DNA of 64,000 nt from Cyclospora cayetanensis. Taxonomy: Eukaryota; Apicomplexa; Conoidasida; Eucoccidiorida; Eimeriidae. Position 1 is the stretch's first letter; every line of letters begins with the position of its first letter. Under the pieces are notes generated by a model that was not told where the DNA came from, searched no databases, and saw only the letters and a program-made list of their open reading frames with translations. The position numbers were made by a program, and so were the translations under genes. Location: positions 186,001 through 250,000 of the forward strand of contig NW_020312070.1 in NCBI RefSeq assembly GCF_002999335.1. Direction: 5' to 3'. Shown piece after piece: positions 10,939 to 24,400 of the stretch.

Positions 10939-13252
10939 ATGTCTTTTTACACGCGTTGTATTGCCTCGATATTGCCGTCGTCTCTGAGCCACCCTTCGCT
11001 GCTGTACAGTCCTCACCTGCTCATCTCCGAGCAGCAACTCGCTACGTCCCTGCCAGGTCCCTTGCAAAGTTTTCGTCAGCGTTGCTTTTCGTCGTTGAAA
11101 ATGGCCTCTCAAACCAACGGATGCTCGCTGCCTCCCCTGGCAGAATCTCCGGCAGTGTCTTACGTGCAGCCGATTGCGCTGAAAGGCGCGGGCAGCCGAA
11201 TCCGTCTAGCAGCGATGCTCACTTCATCGGCGTCGGACTCCTTTATAGGAAAGCAAGTCACTGTGTGCGGCTGGAGTCGCAGCGTCAGAAAGCAGGGGGG
11301 GGGCGACCTTTGCTTCGTGGTGCTCTCCGATGGCAGCACCTCTGTCAACTTGCAAGTCGTCGCTGAACGCACAGTGCCCAACTTCGAAGTGCTCTTGAAA
11401 AGCGGCACTGGATGCTCTTTCAGATTCACAGGGCTTGTCGTGGAATCTCCAGCCAAGGGACAGAAGCTAGAACTCCAAGTAAAGAACCCTGAAAGAGGTA
11501 CTGCAACGACACACACACACACATGCACACACATGCACACAAACATATGGCAAGATACGCAGAGAGGCTCAGGCAGAGGGTGGACGCTACTGCGTGCAAA
11601 CGTAGAGGGTTAGGCCCATGAGAAGATTGCCACGTTGTTACATAGTTGCCGAGACAGTACGAGGCGAGGTATATACCTCTTTAGCGGACGCATTTTCCAT
11701 GAAAGGACACAAGGATAGCAGCTAGTAATGCGCACTAAGGCTGCATCAACGTAGCCGAGGGAGTAGGCCCTCAGAACGAACCCATCTGTGTCTTACCAGA
11801 CCTCAATGTGACGCTTACGCACAAGTTGAATGGATGTAGCGGGTGTTACGGGTAAATTCCTCTGCCTGCATGCGCCCTGCCTCTCTTCACTCTGAAAGTC
11901 GCAGACTTCCTGGTGTCTTTGCCGAGATGCTCCATAGGTGATAAGATCGAAATCCTCGGGATGACAGACGCATCCAGATACCCCCTCGCAAAGAAAGAGC
12001 ATACGCGAGAGTATTTGCGGGAGATTGCACATCTGCGGCCACGTTCTCAACTGATGGGTGCCGTTACTCGCGTTCGTTCTCAGCTGGCGATGGCAACGCA
12101 CAGGTTTTTCCAGGAGAGAGGTTTCCTCCACGTGCATACGCCGATTATTACTGCCTCGGACTGCGAAGGAGCAGGGGAGATGTTTTCGGTGTCAACTCTG
12201 CTGCCCGAGGAGAAGACTCGGGGGGTCCCCTTGACGAAGGAGGGGGGCGTGGACTATGCGAAAGACTTCTTCTCGCGCCACGCTTACCTTACGGTGTCTG
12301 GACAGCTGGCTGTTGAGCCATATTGCTGCGCACTCTCCGACGTGTACACCTTTGGACCAACATTCAGAGCTGAAAACAGCCACACGAGCAGGCATTTGGC
12401 CGAATTCTGGATGGTTGAACCTGAAATCGCCTTTGCTACTTTGGAAGACGACATGAACGTTGCCGAAGCTTACGTAAAATTCTGCGTCCGCAGCTGTCTG
12501 GACAACTGCAGTGCAGGTGCGCCCGGTTGTTCATGCAGCTTGACTTTTGGGGTCTGCATTTTGGCGCCTTGCTTGCCGCGTGCATGGCTAGGACTCCTCT
12601 GCCCGCAGCACGAGGATCCTCTTCACGCAGCATGCGAGAAGCAGCTTCGTAATAAATGCGGCGCCTGCACGTTTCCCTTGTGTTGCGTGGTGCAGATATC
12701 GACTGGTTCGAAAAGAACCAAGAAGGGGGTCTCAAGGCGCGGCTTGAGAACATCCTTGCGGCCCCCTTCGAGAGGGTGACTTACACGGATGCCATCGTGA
12801 TGCTGCAGAAGGAGGCAAGCAAAGCCAACTTCCACGAGAAAGTGGAGTGGGGAATGGATTTGGCGAGCGAGCACGAGCGCTATCTGACCGAGCAAATAAT
12901 GAAGAAACCCGTTATTGTCTACAACTACCCCAAGGACATCAAAGCCTTTTACATGAAACTGAACGAAGACGGAAAGACAGTCCGCGCGATGGACGTTTTG
13001 GTTCCCAAGATCGGAGAGCTTATTGGAGGCAGCCAGAGGGAAGACAACCTCGAGAAACTAGACGCCATGATCAAAGAAAAGGGGTTGGATATTGCTCCCT
13101 ACTGGTGGTATCGAGAACTCAGAGAATACGGCACCGTCCCCCACGCTGGCTTTGGCCTGGGATTCGAGAGGCTCATCATGCTCGTCACTGGCATCGAAAA
13201 CATCAGAGATACGATTCCTTACCCCAGATATCCTGGACACGCCGAATTTTAA
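10939..13252 (+). CDS. asparaginyl-tRNA synthetase (class II), three exons
   Basis: Charges tRNA-Asn with asparagine. Exons read as 10939-11497, 11938-12516 and 12696-13252, all with GT/AG ends and matching phase. From ATG 11101 the product is 510 residues; ATG 10939 adds 54 residues. Exon 1 encodes the OB-fold anticodon-binding domain ([29 protein letters not shown]). Exon 2 has motif 1 ([18 protein letters not shown]) and motif 2 ([20 protein letters not shown]). Exon 3 ends with motif 3 ([11 protein letters not shown]) and the AsnRS tail [15 protein letters not shown]. That tail, and [19 protein letters not shown] after the OB fold, favour AsnRS over AspRS. The extension from 10939 is Ser/Leu/Arg-rich, poor in acids and ends RQRCFSSLK, like a mitochondrial or plastid presequence; two in-frame starts could give dual localisation. 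Exons reassemble without frameshift. Confidence 0.93.
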
Positions 13253-16200
13253 GGGGCGTACTTTGCTGCAGAGCAATGCTGCAAATAGCACACTCGTCAC
13301 GACTTTTTATATACAGCCTTGTAGCCATGCTGATGGAGAACACCAGTATGCATGCGTGGGGCGTACTCTGCGTGCGTGCGTGCTTCCGTGTTTGGGCGTC
13401 AGTTTGTGTTAACACATGCACGAGTGCATGTGTGAGGATGTAGATACATATAGGTACATGCGAGTAATTGTGCATGGGTTCCTCATGCATGCACCCAAGG
13501 GGTATGAGTGATGCTTGCCTAGAAAAATACCCCCTAGTTGCCTCCTTTTTAAGGGATATATTCCAATATTTTGCTCTCTGTATTCGGATCTTTGCTGCTG
13601 TCGGTGCTAGCTTGTGTCGACGAACAGCCTTCCAGAACGGGGGCCCTCTTGCCACCGTTTGTCAATTGGATTGGTAGTCCATCTTCGCAACCACCCGCTA
13701 ATTTCTTGCGTATTGTTCCTCACTCATAGCCTGTCTTCTCTGCTCCTCCAGCAACTTCCGCCCCTCCCCGCCCCCCCCCCCTAGGTGCTTGACTCCTTTT
13801 TCATTTGTATCAAAGGGGCACATGGCAGTGCAGCGGCCAAACGGCTGTCACTTGCCCCTGCACCCCGTTTGGAGGGCTGCATGGACCCCTCGACGTATCG
13901 AACTCCGCTTTCGCAGCAGCCCCTTCGCTTGGGACATCGCGGCGGAAAATTGTGGTCGCTACCTCCATGCTCACACCACTATTAGTGTACAAACAGTGGA
14001 CCCTCATTGCTGGGATTTCATAGGAAGGTGTAGTGCAGGTCCCTCCGGCGCCTCAGGAGGAGGGAATTTCGGAGACTCGAGTGTACTCGGAGACGACGGC
14101 CAGACACGAAATACCCCTAGCTGCACGGATAAAAGTGGCTTTCTTCTGTTCTAGTATCCGATTCGACTTCATATACCAGCTTGCATGGAGAAGGGAGACG
14201 GCTCCTTGCCGAAGAAAGTAATATTGTAGCCCACTGTAACTGTCCAGGCCTGCGGGTCAGTCCCCATTCGAGCAGGGAAGAAGTTATTGTAATAACTCTG
14301 CATCGACCATCAAGCCTCTTTGAACCACTTCGTTCGTACTCGTTCCACAGCTTGCAGGTACAAGAGAATTTACCCATTACTGCTCGCAGCCAGCTTGTAG
14401 GTAGAGCAGAGAAAAGCACAATTGACCGTTGCCCCACGTTGCTGGTCGATTAGAATCACCCTGTGTTCTTTAAGCGAGCGACCCCCAATATCCAGTCGGG
14501 GCCTCTGCAAGGAATGCAGTGGCACTTATACATACGTGGTGCCCAAAATCGGCCCTACGTGTGCTGAAGCACGGAGTCTTAAATCCTATGGCGTATGCCA
14601 GGGGTTACTACTTGGAAACCGTATTCGGTCGAATGTCCTCCTGTTGTGGGGCTCACACCTCTCATGTCCCTGTCGTCTGAAAGGATGGACGCAGACAGTC
14701 CCAAGGGCTAGGAAAGTGAGCTATTTGCGCGACACCAGCTTAACCCGCGCATTGATACACTGTACTGTATCAAAATGACGCAGAGTGCGCACATGTGCGT
14801 GCACGCTTAGAAGCGAGTATAGGGAGAGGAAGGTCTTTAGGGGAGGCACATAGGAACAGAAGATTAAGGCTCGGTTTGGGGTTTTGGGGGGCAGAGAGGA
14901 GAAGTTGGGGGGAGAACGCTACTTCTACTACACTTCATTTCTGTAGCTCAGGCGGATGCCACTCTCCCACTATCTAACTCGTCTTTTTTAATGCAAGTAG
15001 AAAGAAATCTTCCAAAAGGCTACTCCTCCACAAAAACGAACCTTTTGGCTCTTTCGAGATGGCGACTGTGTGGATAATCCTTATCTTCAAATGCAGTCCT
15101 CGGTGTACTGTGCCCCTTGGGAGCGCTTCTGATGCGGTCACTCCTGCCAAAAGCGCTCTTAGGCAAAGAACCGCACTTTACGGTCAGCCACCATGGCTCT
15201 TGCGAGCCCTTCGGGAGGCCTCTTCAGCGATCCTGCAAAAGTTTCTACTAGAAGTTCCTTTGGTCTTTTTGCCTCTCTTACCCCTACATGTGGCGTCGGG
15301 CTCCTAGTCTCTTCGAGTTTTCACTCTCCCGCGTGCTTTATGGAGCCTGCCATGCAGAGAGCGGACATCTTTAAAGGAGCTGTCAGAGACGCCCTTATAC
15401 TCTGTAAACTTGGTTGCCCCGAGGTTACTAAATTCTCCAGATGTATGATCTACATGTCTTGAAGGGACATCTTACCACAAAATCTTGGACACTGACGAGT
15501 GAAAACAGTACTGTCTGTGTCCATCAAGCAGCCCCATGTAGGAAGGTTCTCCAGTTTGGTCCTTCGATTCCCTTACTCCTTCATCTTCATAGCAGTTTTT
15601 TTGGCAGAGTCCTGGAGTACACAGATGAGGAGAGAGATGAGAGCTCCTTGATGCGCTTGACCGCTGCTACCCACCGGACTTGCAATCTTCTTTCATGTCG
15701 AACTTGCTGTCTGCTGGTTAGTATATGTAAGCATGGCCCATTTTAAACTAGGTGTGGCTTTTAAAGTCACACTATCCTACTTAGAGATTATCAGGAGTCT
15801 CGGATGCACATGCTAGCGCTTGCAAATTTTCTACTGTAAATGGGGTGTTTGCCTGTAATTTCATTTGAATCGGGTTGGGTCATAGGGCCTAGGAAAGGGT
15901 GCTCCCACTACTGCAAGCCATGGATGTAGCGGACACAGCAACACGTGAGCAGACATTTGTAGATCAGCACAAGATTGCTTAGCCTGTTGCTGTACCACTG
16001 CTTATTTTTTTTCTCTCGACCTCTTCGAGAATGCAGGGGTATGTATTTCGGCTCTTCTTCCTGCCTCAGGCCAGAATCTTACGCGAGAGCAAGGGGAAAG
16101 GGGCACTTTTTTGGAAGCCACTGTCGGTCTTTAGCTTAACTTTTGAAGGCTCGTGCTCTAGTTGTATCCTTAGGGGAGGCCAGCTTGAGCTATACAAGAA

Positions 16201-17569
16201 AATAAGTGGCTGAAGAGACAGGTACCACTAAAGGGAAAGTTAAATATCCGCCATCATGGGAGCTGCCGTCCCTCTTTGCCCATAAACCATATACTCCCGG
16301 TCTCGAAGGGGGAAAGTGACACAAGGCGTCCAAAAAAAACTCCACACTTTGGGGCAGTCCATGCATTGACGTAAAGTCGGACACACTCATCTAGCATGCA
16401 TGCACGCTTCGTACATTGCTGTTGTGTAGCAGTACACTGGTACGGAGGAAGTGCAGTGAAACAGTAGCCAAGCCATGCATCCAGTAATGAAGTACATCTA
16501 AATAGAGCATAAAGGCTGTAGTGCTAGGCTTTAGGCGTGGTTTTCCCCGCTAATAGTAAGGGCGCGGATGTTACTTGTACGCGTACTAAACACGGACTTC
16601 ATCTCCATAGGGGACCGGGGCTTCTCGAGCAGTCATGACAAATGCCAGCCACTCTCCTCGCAGATTGTCCCCTACAGACACATTATAAGGCGAAGAAGAA
16701 TATGGGCCTTTACTCTAATACGGTTCGCCAATTGGGGGATTCGGGGGGGGGTCAACGGACTACGGCCGTAAGTATGGCCTTTGCTCTATTGAAATCACGC
16801 ATGTAAAGGCTTCTGCTAAAGTTTGCACCCCCCGACACTATGAAGCTACCTGAGTTCTGGGTAGGATTCAATGGGGACATATGGTAAACGGCAGATCATT
16901 CAGTGTGCGATAGAGCAGACGGACTGAACAGATGGAGAGAGCGGAAGTTGGCGTGAAGTAGGCAAACCTTCCACACCGCGGTACTATGGCATTATTGGTG
17001 GCGCGTCTAATCAAATGAAGAACTGTGCGGAATAAGTCAAAGAGAATACGGTTTGAAGGGGTAATAGGGCCGGTGCTATGCGTGGCACGCTTGGGCGACC
17101 GGCGCTGCCGATGGTTTGTCTACGAGGCATAGAGTTTGTTGATGTTGACTGTTTGATACTCCTTGAGTTGCTTGATTCATCGCTGGTTTGTCTCTTTATT
17201 TGTTTTTTTATGTTGTCAGATAAAAGGAATTTCAATGCGTTAGATGCGCAAAAATGGTGATACAAGCTCTCTCCCTTCTCAGAGGGCCTCGCCTGGTGCT
17301 GGCTGGTGTCTTTATTTGCCTTTTTCTCTCTCTTCAGCCCTCGTCCACCTCTTCCTTAAGGATTCGTGTCAAGCCTTCTGAGTCAACTGGTGCGCACTAG
17401 GGCTTGTTGTTCTCATTACTGCTTTCGCAAAGGGGACACTCTGCCGCTGCACTAGGGGCCCGCCGAGCAGGGACAGAAGGGTGGCAGATAACGGACTCTC
17501 GGTTAGTGTGAGCACCCCATCAAGTGCCTTAGAAAAGGAATGTGGAGGTGAGTGCTTAGCGGTGACGAC
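13253..17569. other. gene-poor spacer
   Basis: About 4.3 kb between the synthetase stop and the next gene. Open frames are all short (about 120 residues or less), without domains or plausible splice-linked neighbours. The first few hundred bases are the presumed 3' UTR of the synthetase gene. The last 300 bases are the likely promoter and leader of the downstream gene. I see no RNA gene and no strong repeat. Confidence 0.45.
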
Positions 17570-20204
17570 ATGGGGTTCCTGTTTGGTGGCTCAGATGAGG
17601 ATTCAGTGGTCTTCACCGACAAGCAGAACGAAGGAACGAACACTGAAGATGTCCCTATAAAGCCTCACGCGTTCCAAGCGGGAGCTGATAGTGCAACAGG
17701 TGAGCTACTGGTCTCTTGATGCTATCCTTGCCTCCAGCCACGAAGGCTGTACGTTTGACGTCCATCACTGGTCGCTGTTGCTCGGCGCACTTTGGCAGAC
17801 CGTGGCCAGCCTAAGCCCCTTCCTACGGCATTCAGCGCGTTACTTCCCTGTGAGAGATGTGACTGCCTGCTTTATTTTAAGAGAGCGAAGCTGGAGGCTC
17901 AGAGGCAGACGACGCCGAGGAGACACCGTCGAAAGAGTCGGCGGGGGAGGGCGAGGATGAAGCACCCGAAGGACGATCAGAAGGTGAAGACACGGATTTG
18001 AAGGAAAGCGGGAAGCAAAAGCCTCCACGGCCATCCCTTCGTGCGCAGCAGACGGCTGCAAAAGAAGCTGCGTCTGATGAACAAACCGCTGCAGAAGAAG
18101 CTGCATCTGATGAACAAACCGCTGAAGAAGAAGCCGCACGCCCTGCTGCAGCTGTCCCTTCAGCAACTGAGGCCCTCCAGAAGAAGGATCGCAACGCAGA
18201 GCTTCCTCCTGTGACTGCTGGCGCCTCTGGAAAGCAGGAGTTGCCTGATCTTGAGGAAGAGGCTAGCGACAAGGAAACAAAGACGGTCATAAGAGAACAC
18301 GAGGAGCCCAAGGGCCCCAATAGAAGCCTTGCCCGCGAGGTCCTCAACGAGAGGCTCAAGGCTCTAGGCTTCCCATTCGTCTTGGGAAAGGAGCATTTTA
18401 CAGTGGATTTCCAGCAGTAAGACATGAGGGGAGGGGCGGTAGAAACCGTCTGTGAAACGCTAGCACGGGCCAGCAAAAAGCTATGGGAGATAGACTACGA
18501 GGTTACACAGATCCTCCACGTGTAAAACACCGCAGCAGCCGGGCCCCCGGCGACCCTGTGTTACTTGTGATTCTCTTTGCGCGTACGCTTGTTTCGCAGT
18601 GGCTTTTCTTTGGACGCGTCTGCCTTCGATGCTTCGGCTGCAGAGAGTGCGGGTGTAATGCACCGCGCTGTTTCTACTGAGCCTCTCATAAAGAGCGAAA
18701 AGTCCCTCTTTCTTGCAATTGATATCGACGACCAGTTTCTAGGGACAGACGTACGTCTTGTGCAGCTCACCGTCATACCCGAGGCCTGCAGCGTGCAGGC
18801 AGAGGGTGCCTGCAAGACGGAATGGCTTCTTAGAGAGCCCACTCCTGGTAAGGAAATTTGCAGGCCTCATTTTTTGAGGGCTCTGAACTTCTGCGAGAGA
18901 GCTATAGCCGGCCACAGGCAAGACGGCTTCGGGTGGAATACCCCTGAGAAATCCGGGGGTAATCGGCGCTATTGGCGCTATGATGTACATGATGCGTTCA
19001 TATTAAGCCGGCATTACAGTGGGGAATCCTTTTGTGGCTGCTGAGTGTACCTCATGCTTTCGCTTCCTGCTTATGTGTAGCTTCTCCGCCACATAGAATT
19101 CTGTTGCTGGGGTTCTCTTCGCCAACGGGCAGCAAATTTGAATTCGACGACGTTTTGAAGCAAATCCAACACAAGCCCATGGACCTCGATCTCAGGAGTG
19201 AGCCAGCATTTTCGGCAAAGGCGCAGAGGGGCACGACCTTAGAGCCACAGACGCAGAGAGGAAGGGACAAGCTGAGGGGCGGGCAGAGTTTGGGCCAGGA
19301 AGGGGCTGTATCGGCAGGTGCCGAAACAGAGTGAGGCTTTTAGAAGGGATAGGCGCCAGTCAACATCCTTTGCTGAAAGCCCTTGCTGATGGGGAGGAGT
19401 CTAAATGCTTGTCGTCGGTGGTGCCCCGCCTACGTGTGTGATGGGCTTCAGGGATCTCTTTGGCGCTGTTCTTCTCGGATCACGCCAAGTTCTTCGAGGA
19501 CGGAAATGGCAAATTCTCGGCTACTCCTTCGTGGCACGGTTTTGCGGTGAGCGCTTTTTGTGGCTATGCACTCCACTGCGCGCAGCAGCCCTAGGATGCG
19601 CCTACTGTTCTTCCAATCATCAGCACTCTACCGAGCGCATGCAGGCTACAAGCATCGGATACCTGGGATCCAATGCGTGCAACATGAAGCTTGAGGGTCT
19701 CGAACAATAGAGTAGAGATCGAGTTTTCTCTCACTCGTTCTTGTGGCGACTTTCAGATCCTCTCTTCCCTGCCTTTGTAATTCTTGTGTTGGGAACCCTG
19801 AATGTACTGTTTATGGCAGCTTGGCTGCGCTGCATCAGGGTGCCACAGCACGAGGTAGGTAATACGAACAAGAAGGAACCTGGCAGTGTTTCGTCGGGTT
19901 GTCTTTGCAGCTCGTGAGCCAAGTGGCTGGCGAAGAAGGCCTTCCGATAGTTGACGCTCCGCTGGTTGTGTTGCCACCAAATGCTACCGAGGCTCAGAAG
20001 GCGGAAGCTCTGCGTCTCAGTAAGGAGGAAAATCAGGAGATCGACGGCCTTACCACTCCTGAGCATGGTGGCCAATCACCAGGGGCTGGAGGCAGAGTGG
20101 AAGCCTCCACCATCTTCAAGTACGTACTGGCCAGCCTCCTCCTTATAGGGCTCTTCGTAGGAGTTACTGTTTCCGTCTGCTCATGTGCGAAGCCCTCGAG
20201 CTAG
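17570..20204 (+). CDS. acidic multi-exon membrane protein, unknown family
   Basis: I do not recognise this gene. A seven-exon model, all GT/AG and phase-consistent, gives about 520 residues: 17570-17699, 17882-18416, 18600-18847, 19081-19197, 19452-19546, 19711-19854, 19911-20204. The N-terminus begins MGFLFGGSDEDSVVF, followed by a long Glu/Ala/Lys-rich, probably disordered stretch with an internal repeat of AASDEQTA. Exon 3 (SLFLAIDIDDQFLGTDVRL) through exon 5 (FEFDDVLKQIQHKPMDLDL; FFSDHAKFFEDGNGKFS) look folded. Exon 6 has a membrane segment (PLFPAFVILVLGTLNVLFM) and exon 7 a second one before a short Cys-containing tail ending CAKPSS. There is no clear signal peptide. The least certain junction is exon 5 to 6: a donor at 19538 joined to an acceptor at 19754 also keeps frame and reading. 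Confidence 0.6.
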
Positions 20205-21423
20205 CTCTCCAGTGGTTACTCGAGTGCAACTATCTGCAAGAAAGACACAGTCAGTTTCGGTGCATGACTCTGAACCTACATTGCTGCAATGAAGCTGGTG
20301 GGGAGGCAGCGAACTGCCGCTATCTCTCAGTGTGCCGTATTACTAACCGTTTCCACGCGGATAGAATCGCTTTTCACTTCTACAGCAACTCAACTTTCTA
20401 TATGTGAGTTCGCAATCGTCACAGCCGGGGTAGCCAGAGAGACCCACAGCACCGATAAATGGCCAACAGGGAGGTAGGGCTTTCTCTTGTACGGCCCAGC
20501 CCCCTTAGAAAGATCCGACAAAATCAACGGATCTCGCCATTAAAAGAGCCCACCATACGAAAGAGAGCCCCCCAAAACATATCCATACCCCAAGGGACCT
20601 CAGATGCCACTCGCCCTAAGGCAAGGCCACGGTCTCCCTAGCGGCCTCGCTAGCTGTAGCGAACAGCCGGGAGCATGAGGCTGAGCAACTCGAGCCTACT
20701 GTTTCCGTTGAGCTGCGAGGTGCCCCCCGTTCTTCGTCAAACATTATCCCCCACCTTACCGGACACCCGTAGCTAGCTAGCTCCCGTAACGAGTCAAAAT
20801 TTCACGGTTAGCTTGGGACCTTTCCCGGCGGGGGGCAGCTGGCCGCTCGGCTGAGATTTGACGCTTGTAAAGCCTATCCAGCCAGCTGCTCAGAGAGGTG
20901 AGTACTTGGCTACATGATGCGTTGTAACTAGCGATAGTCACACGTAGCCAGACCTAACTAGTTGCAGCCAGCTGCTGATGGTCATACCCAGCTCCAGCTA
21001 ATTGTAGCTAGCTGCGCCTGGCCAGGCGCCTCCCGTTGCATTACCCCGCGGGCCACTGAAATCCTGCATTGGCTCGCAGTTCGCGAGGTGCAGCACGGGA
21101 TGGCTGCGACATTTGATACACTCCATATGGCACCCAAGACAAAAAGAGCCCTTTTTTGAACCTCGGGTGGGATCCTGCCAAGGAGCAAATCCGCTCAATT
21201 ACTTCGATGAGGGCCTCCCCAACGGAATGCCGATTCGAGGCCCTCTGTACAAATCTCAGAGTTCAGTCAGAGGCGGCCAAACCGCAAGAATTCCTCTGCA
21301 TTTCCACGATTGAGGTCTCCTGTCTCCGAGCCTCTGGACGCCTTGAAAAGAAACTCGCCCAGTAAATCCGCAGCGGCCCCGGTACCTAAGAACACACCAC
21401 GCCGCCACTCTGACAACCAACAT
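20205..21423. other. intergenic region between convergent genes
   Basis: About 1.2 kb between two genes transcribed toward each other, so it should hold both 3' UTRs. Around 20.77-21.01 kb AGCTAGCT, CAGCCAGCTGCT and GTAGCTAGCTGC-like words recur in short succession, a weak degenerate repeat. I see no gene. Confidence 0.45.
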
Positions 21424-24400
21424 TTATACCAGCAACAACAGCTGCAACAGGAGCAGGAGCAGCCAAGCGCAAGGCATAATAAACGTACCCTCTTCTGTGT
21501 CAACGCAATGCGCGGATTCCTCTAATAAAGACGAGGAACCCTCCACCTTTCTAGAAGCTTCCGCTTCTTGCTTGCAGGGATCCTCCTCAAACAGCTTGGT
21601 CAGCTCCTCAGTGCTACATTCATGCTGCAGCTTGACCACTTGCGCAGCGGTCACCAGTTTTTTCTGGGCGCTCGCTTTCGGCTGGTCCTGCTGCTGCTCT
21701 TCCTCGAACAAAGGAAGCCCTTGACCAAGCTGCTGAAGCAGGTCCAGAGGCAGCGTGGTAGTGTGCTGCAGCTTCTTTTGCTTTTGCTGCAACAAGTCTC
21801 CTTCAACTCCTCCTTGAAGGCTTCCCAGTCTTGCTGTACTGGTGGTGGGTGTCACTGGGGTAGCAGGTGCCAACAGCCCCCACGGAGCGCCTGCCCTAGC
21901 AGTCCCCTTACCGGCCGCATCGGATCCTGCAGGATGGCTGTCTCGCGGGGGAGCTCCAGGTGACCCTCCCATGCCTAGCAGAGACTGAAGAATCTCCGCG
22001 TTGAGGCTAAGCTCCAGAAGCCCTCCATTGCTCGCCTTCGAGTCGTTCGCTGCTGCTGCCGCTGGCGAGCCTTGTTTGGTGCTTCCAGCAGCAGAAGGGG
22101 AACCTAAAAGTTCTCTGGACAGCGCCGTTAAAGGCCTTGGTTGCTTGAGAGTGGCGGGCGGCTTTCGCGTGCCTTCTTCCCGTGTCGCGCCAGGAGAAGA
22201 TCCTCCGTGAACGCCTCCCAAGCTGCCTGCTCCCCACAGCGCCTCGATGCCCTCACGGGAGCACTGCTCCGGACTGGCTGGGCTTCTGGCACTCACAGAA
22301 GAGCAAGAAGAAGTCAATGTGCACGTGGGGGAAGGCCCCGACAGATCCTCCGTGCCACAGCTAGACGCGCTTCGCAACTCGGCAAGACTTCCTCCCCGGG
22401 TAGAAGTCTCTTTCATATTCAACAAGGCTCTCAGGCGCGCGAAGCCCCCACACTCCTGCATGTACGACACGCCATCCTCCGCATTGCCGCTTTCCAAAGC
22501 CCCTCCAGGGGACAAAGTTCCCCCTCTTGCGTCTGCTCCGGCCCTCAGCTGATCGCCCGTTGCTGTTTGTTGCAACAACTGGTGACGAGGCAGCAACAGC
22601 TGCTGCTGCTGCTGCTGCGCGCGATGAGCTGCCTGCTGAAGACGGCTAGCTGAAACACAAACACAGATCCACGCACTACATAGAGGTCAAGCTAAGGGCT
22701 TTGCCCGAAGAAAAGAATGCCGCAATTCTTGATTGCTCTGCCCCTCGCCGAGCATGCGTCCCATCCGCTCAAATACAGAAAAGCACCGCAAAGTTATTAT
22801 CCAACTCTCTCTATCCAGCTACAAGCGCAGGCATGCATGTCTGCCCTTCCATCCAGCCTCCACACTCCCTCCCCACACATTCTAACAAGCCCTTCCCTCT
22901 GCTGACCATCTGTCCGTTTGCGTCCATACGAGGGAAGCTGCTCGGTATCCTCAGGAAGGTCCATCAAAGCCAGCCTGCTCCTCATCGTCCGATCTGCCAC
23001 GCGACGTCCAGTGGCTTCCCAACGAGCAACGAAAGCCCCCGTCAGCAACTTCGCCCCATCCCTCCCAAAGCAAGAGCATGAGAGCGTCTTCAGGCGCATT
23101 GAACCCTTGTACCGATAACGTACGCGAAACTCCTGTTGGCATAAACCACACACACATATACATGGACATACATATACATATACATGGATGAACATGCATA
23201 CACATATATACACGGACGTACATACAAACACATATATACATGGCCATACACATACATACACATATATACATGGACATACATACGCACATATACATATACA
23301 TGGACATATATAAACATATATATATACATGGACATACACGGGAGCACCTAATCACTTAACTCCTTAACTGCAGAGAACAATCTCAAACCGTCTGTAGCAC
23401 AACGACAAGCACCGGACCTGATTGTGAGGATGGAAATGTGGGTGCCAAAGCGCATCGGTTGCCTGTGCATTGACCCTCCGCTCTTTCTTCCTTCTCTTTT
23501 GCCTCCTCTCCTCGCTGTCGCTTTCGCTGCTGCTGCCGAATGCGAGGGCGGTAGACGAGTGCTTTGGCAGTGCAGGACCCTTGTAAACCTCGTCTAAGAA
23601 ATTCCGAATGGGCAAGTGCTTGTACTGCTGCTGCTGCTGTGAGCTTCCTGCAGCTGCTAGCGCCGCCGAGAAGGCTGCTGCACCCGCATTGCCAGAAGGG
23701 TGAGACTCTACGGACTGCAGCTTCTGCTGCGGCTTTGGCTTTGACAGCAGCAGGTGCTGTTGCTGACTCGTTTGCTGAAACGTCTCGCGCGCCGCCGTAA
23801 GCTTAGTACTGGCCTTCAGCTGCTGCTGCTGGAGCTGCTGTATCTGCTGCTGCAGGATGTGCTGCTGCTGGTGCTCCTGCTGCTTCAGCAGCTGTTGCTT
23901 TGCCACGGCTTCGACAGCAGAATACACAAGATCCAAGTCTTCCGGTGATAAGGCCTTGCCGGAAGCTTGCTGCTGTTGCTGCTGCAAAGCAACAGCAGTT
24001 GAAAGCAGATCAATAAGCTGCAGCAGCAACTGGGTATTGCTGCTACTTTGCGGGGAGTGCGCAGCAGCAAGCACCGCTTCAATCAGCAGGCCGAATTTGT
24101 TCGAAGGTTGCCGGTGCTGCTGTTGCTGCACTTGTGACGGCTGCTGCTGCTGATGCTGTTGTACCAGAGCATAACGGCGAGCATCAGGCAGGGCAGAGGC
24201 TACCTCTGCCAGTAGCAAGAGCTGCTGCTCTTTCTGTACGTCCTGCGGGGAAAAGAAGCCAGCACGCACAGCTCCTTGCAAATTCAAGGTGATCTTACTT
24301 TAGTGAGTGCCGCTGCGATTGGATCGTTGAAGCTTGTAAAAAGGTTGCTCGAACGTACCATATTTGATGCTGCTGTTGCACCGTAACTCATATCTTGATT

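Noticed and set aside
23090..23355. Tyr/Cys/Val/Met-rich minus-strand frames resembling membrane repeats
   Set aside because: All three frames are open because the sequence is an ATACAT microsatellite in an intron.
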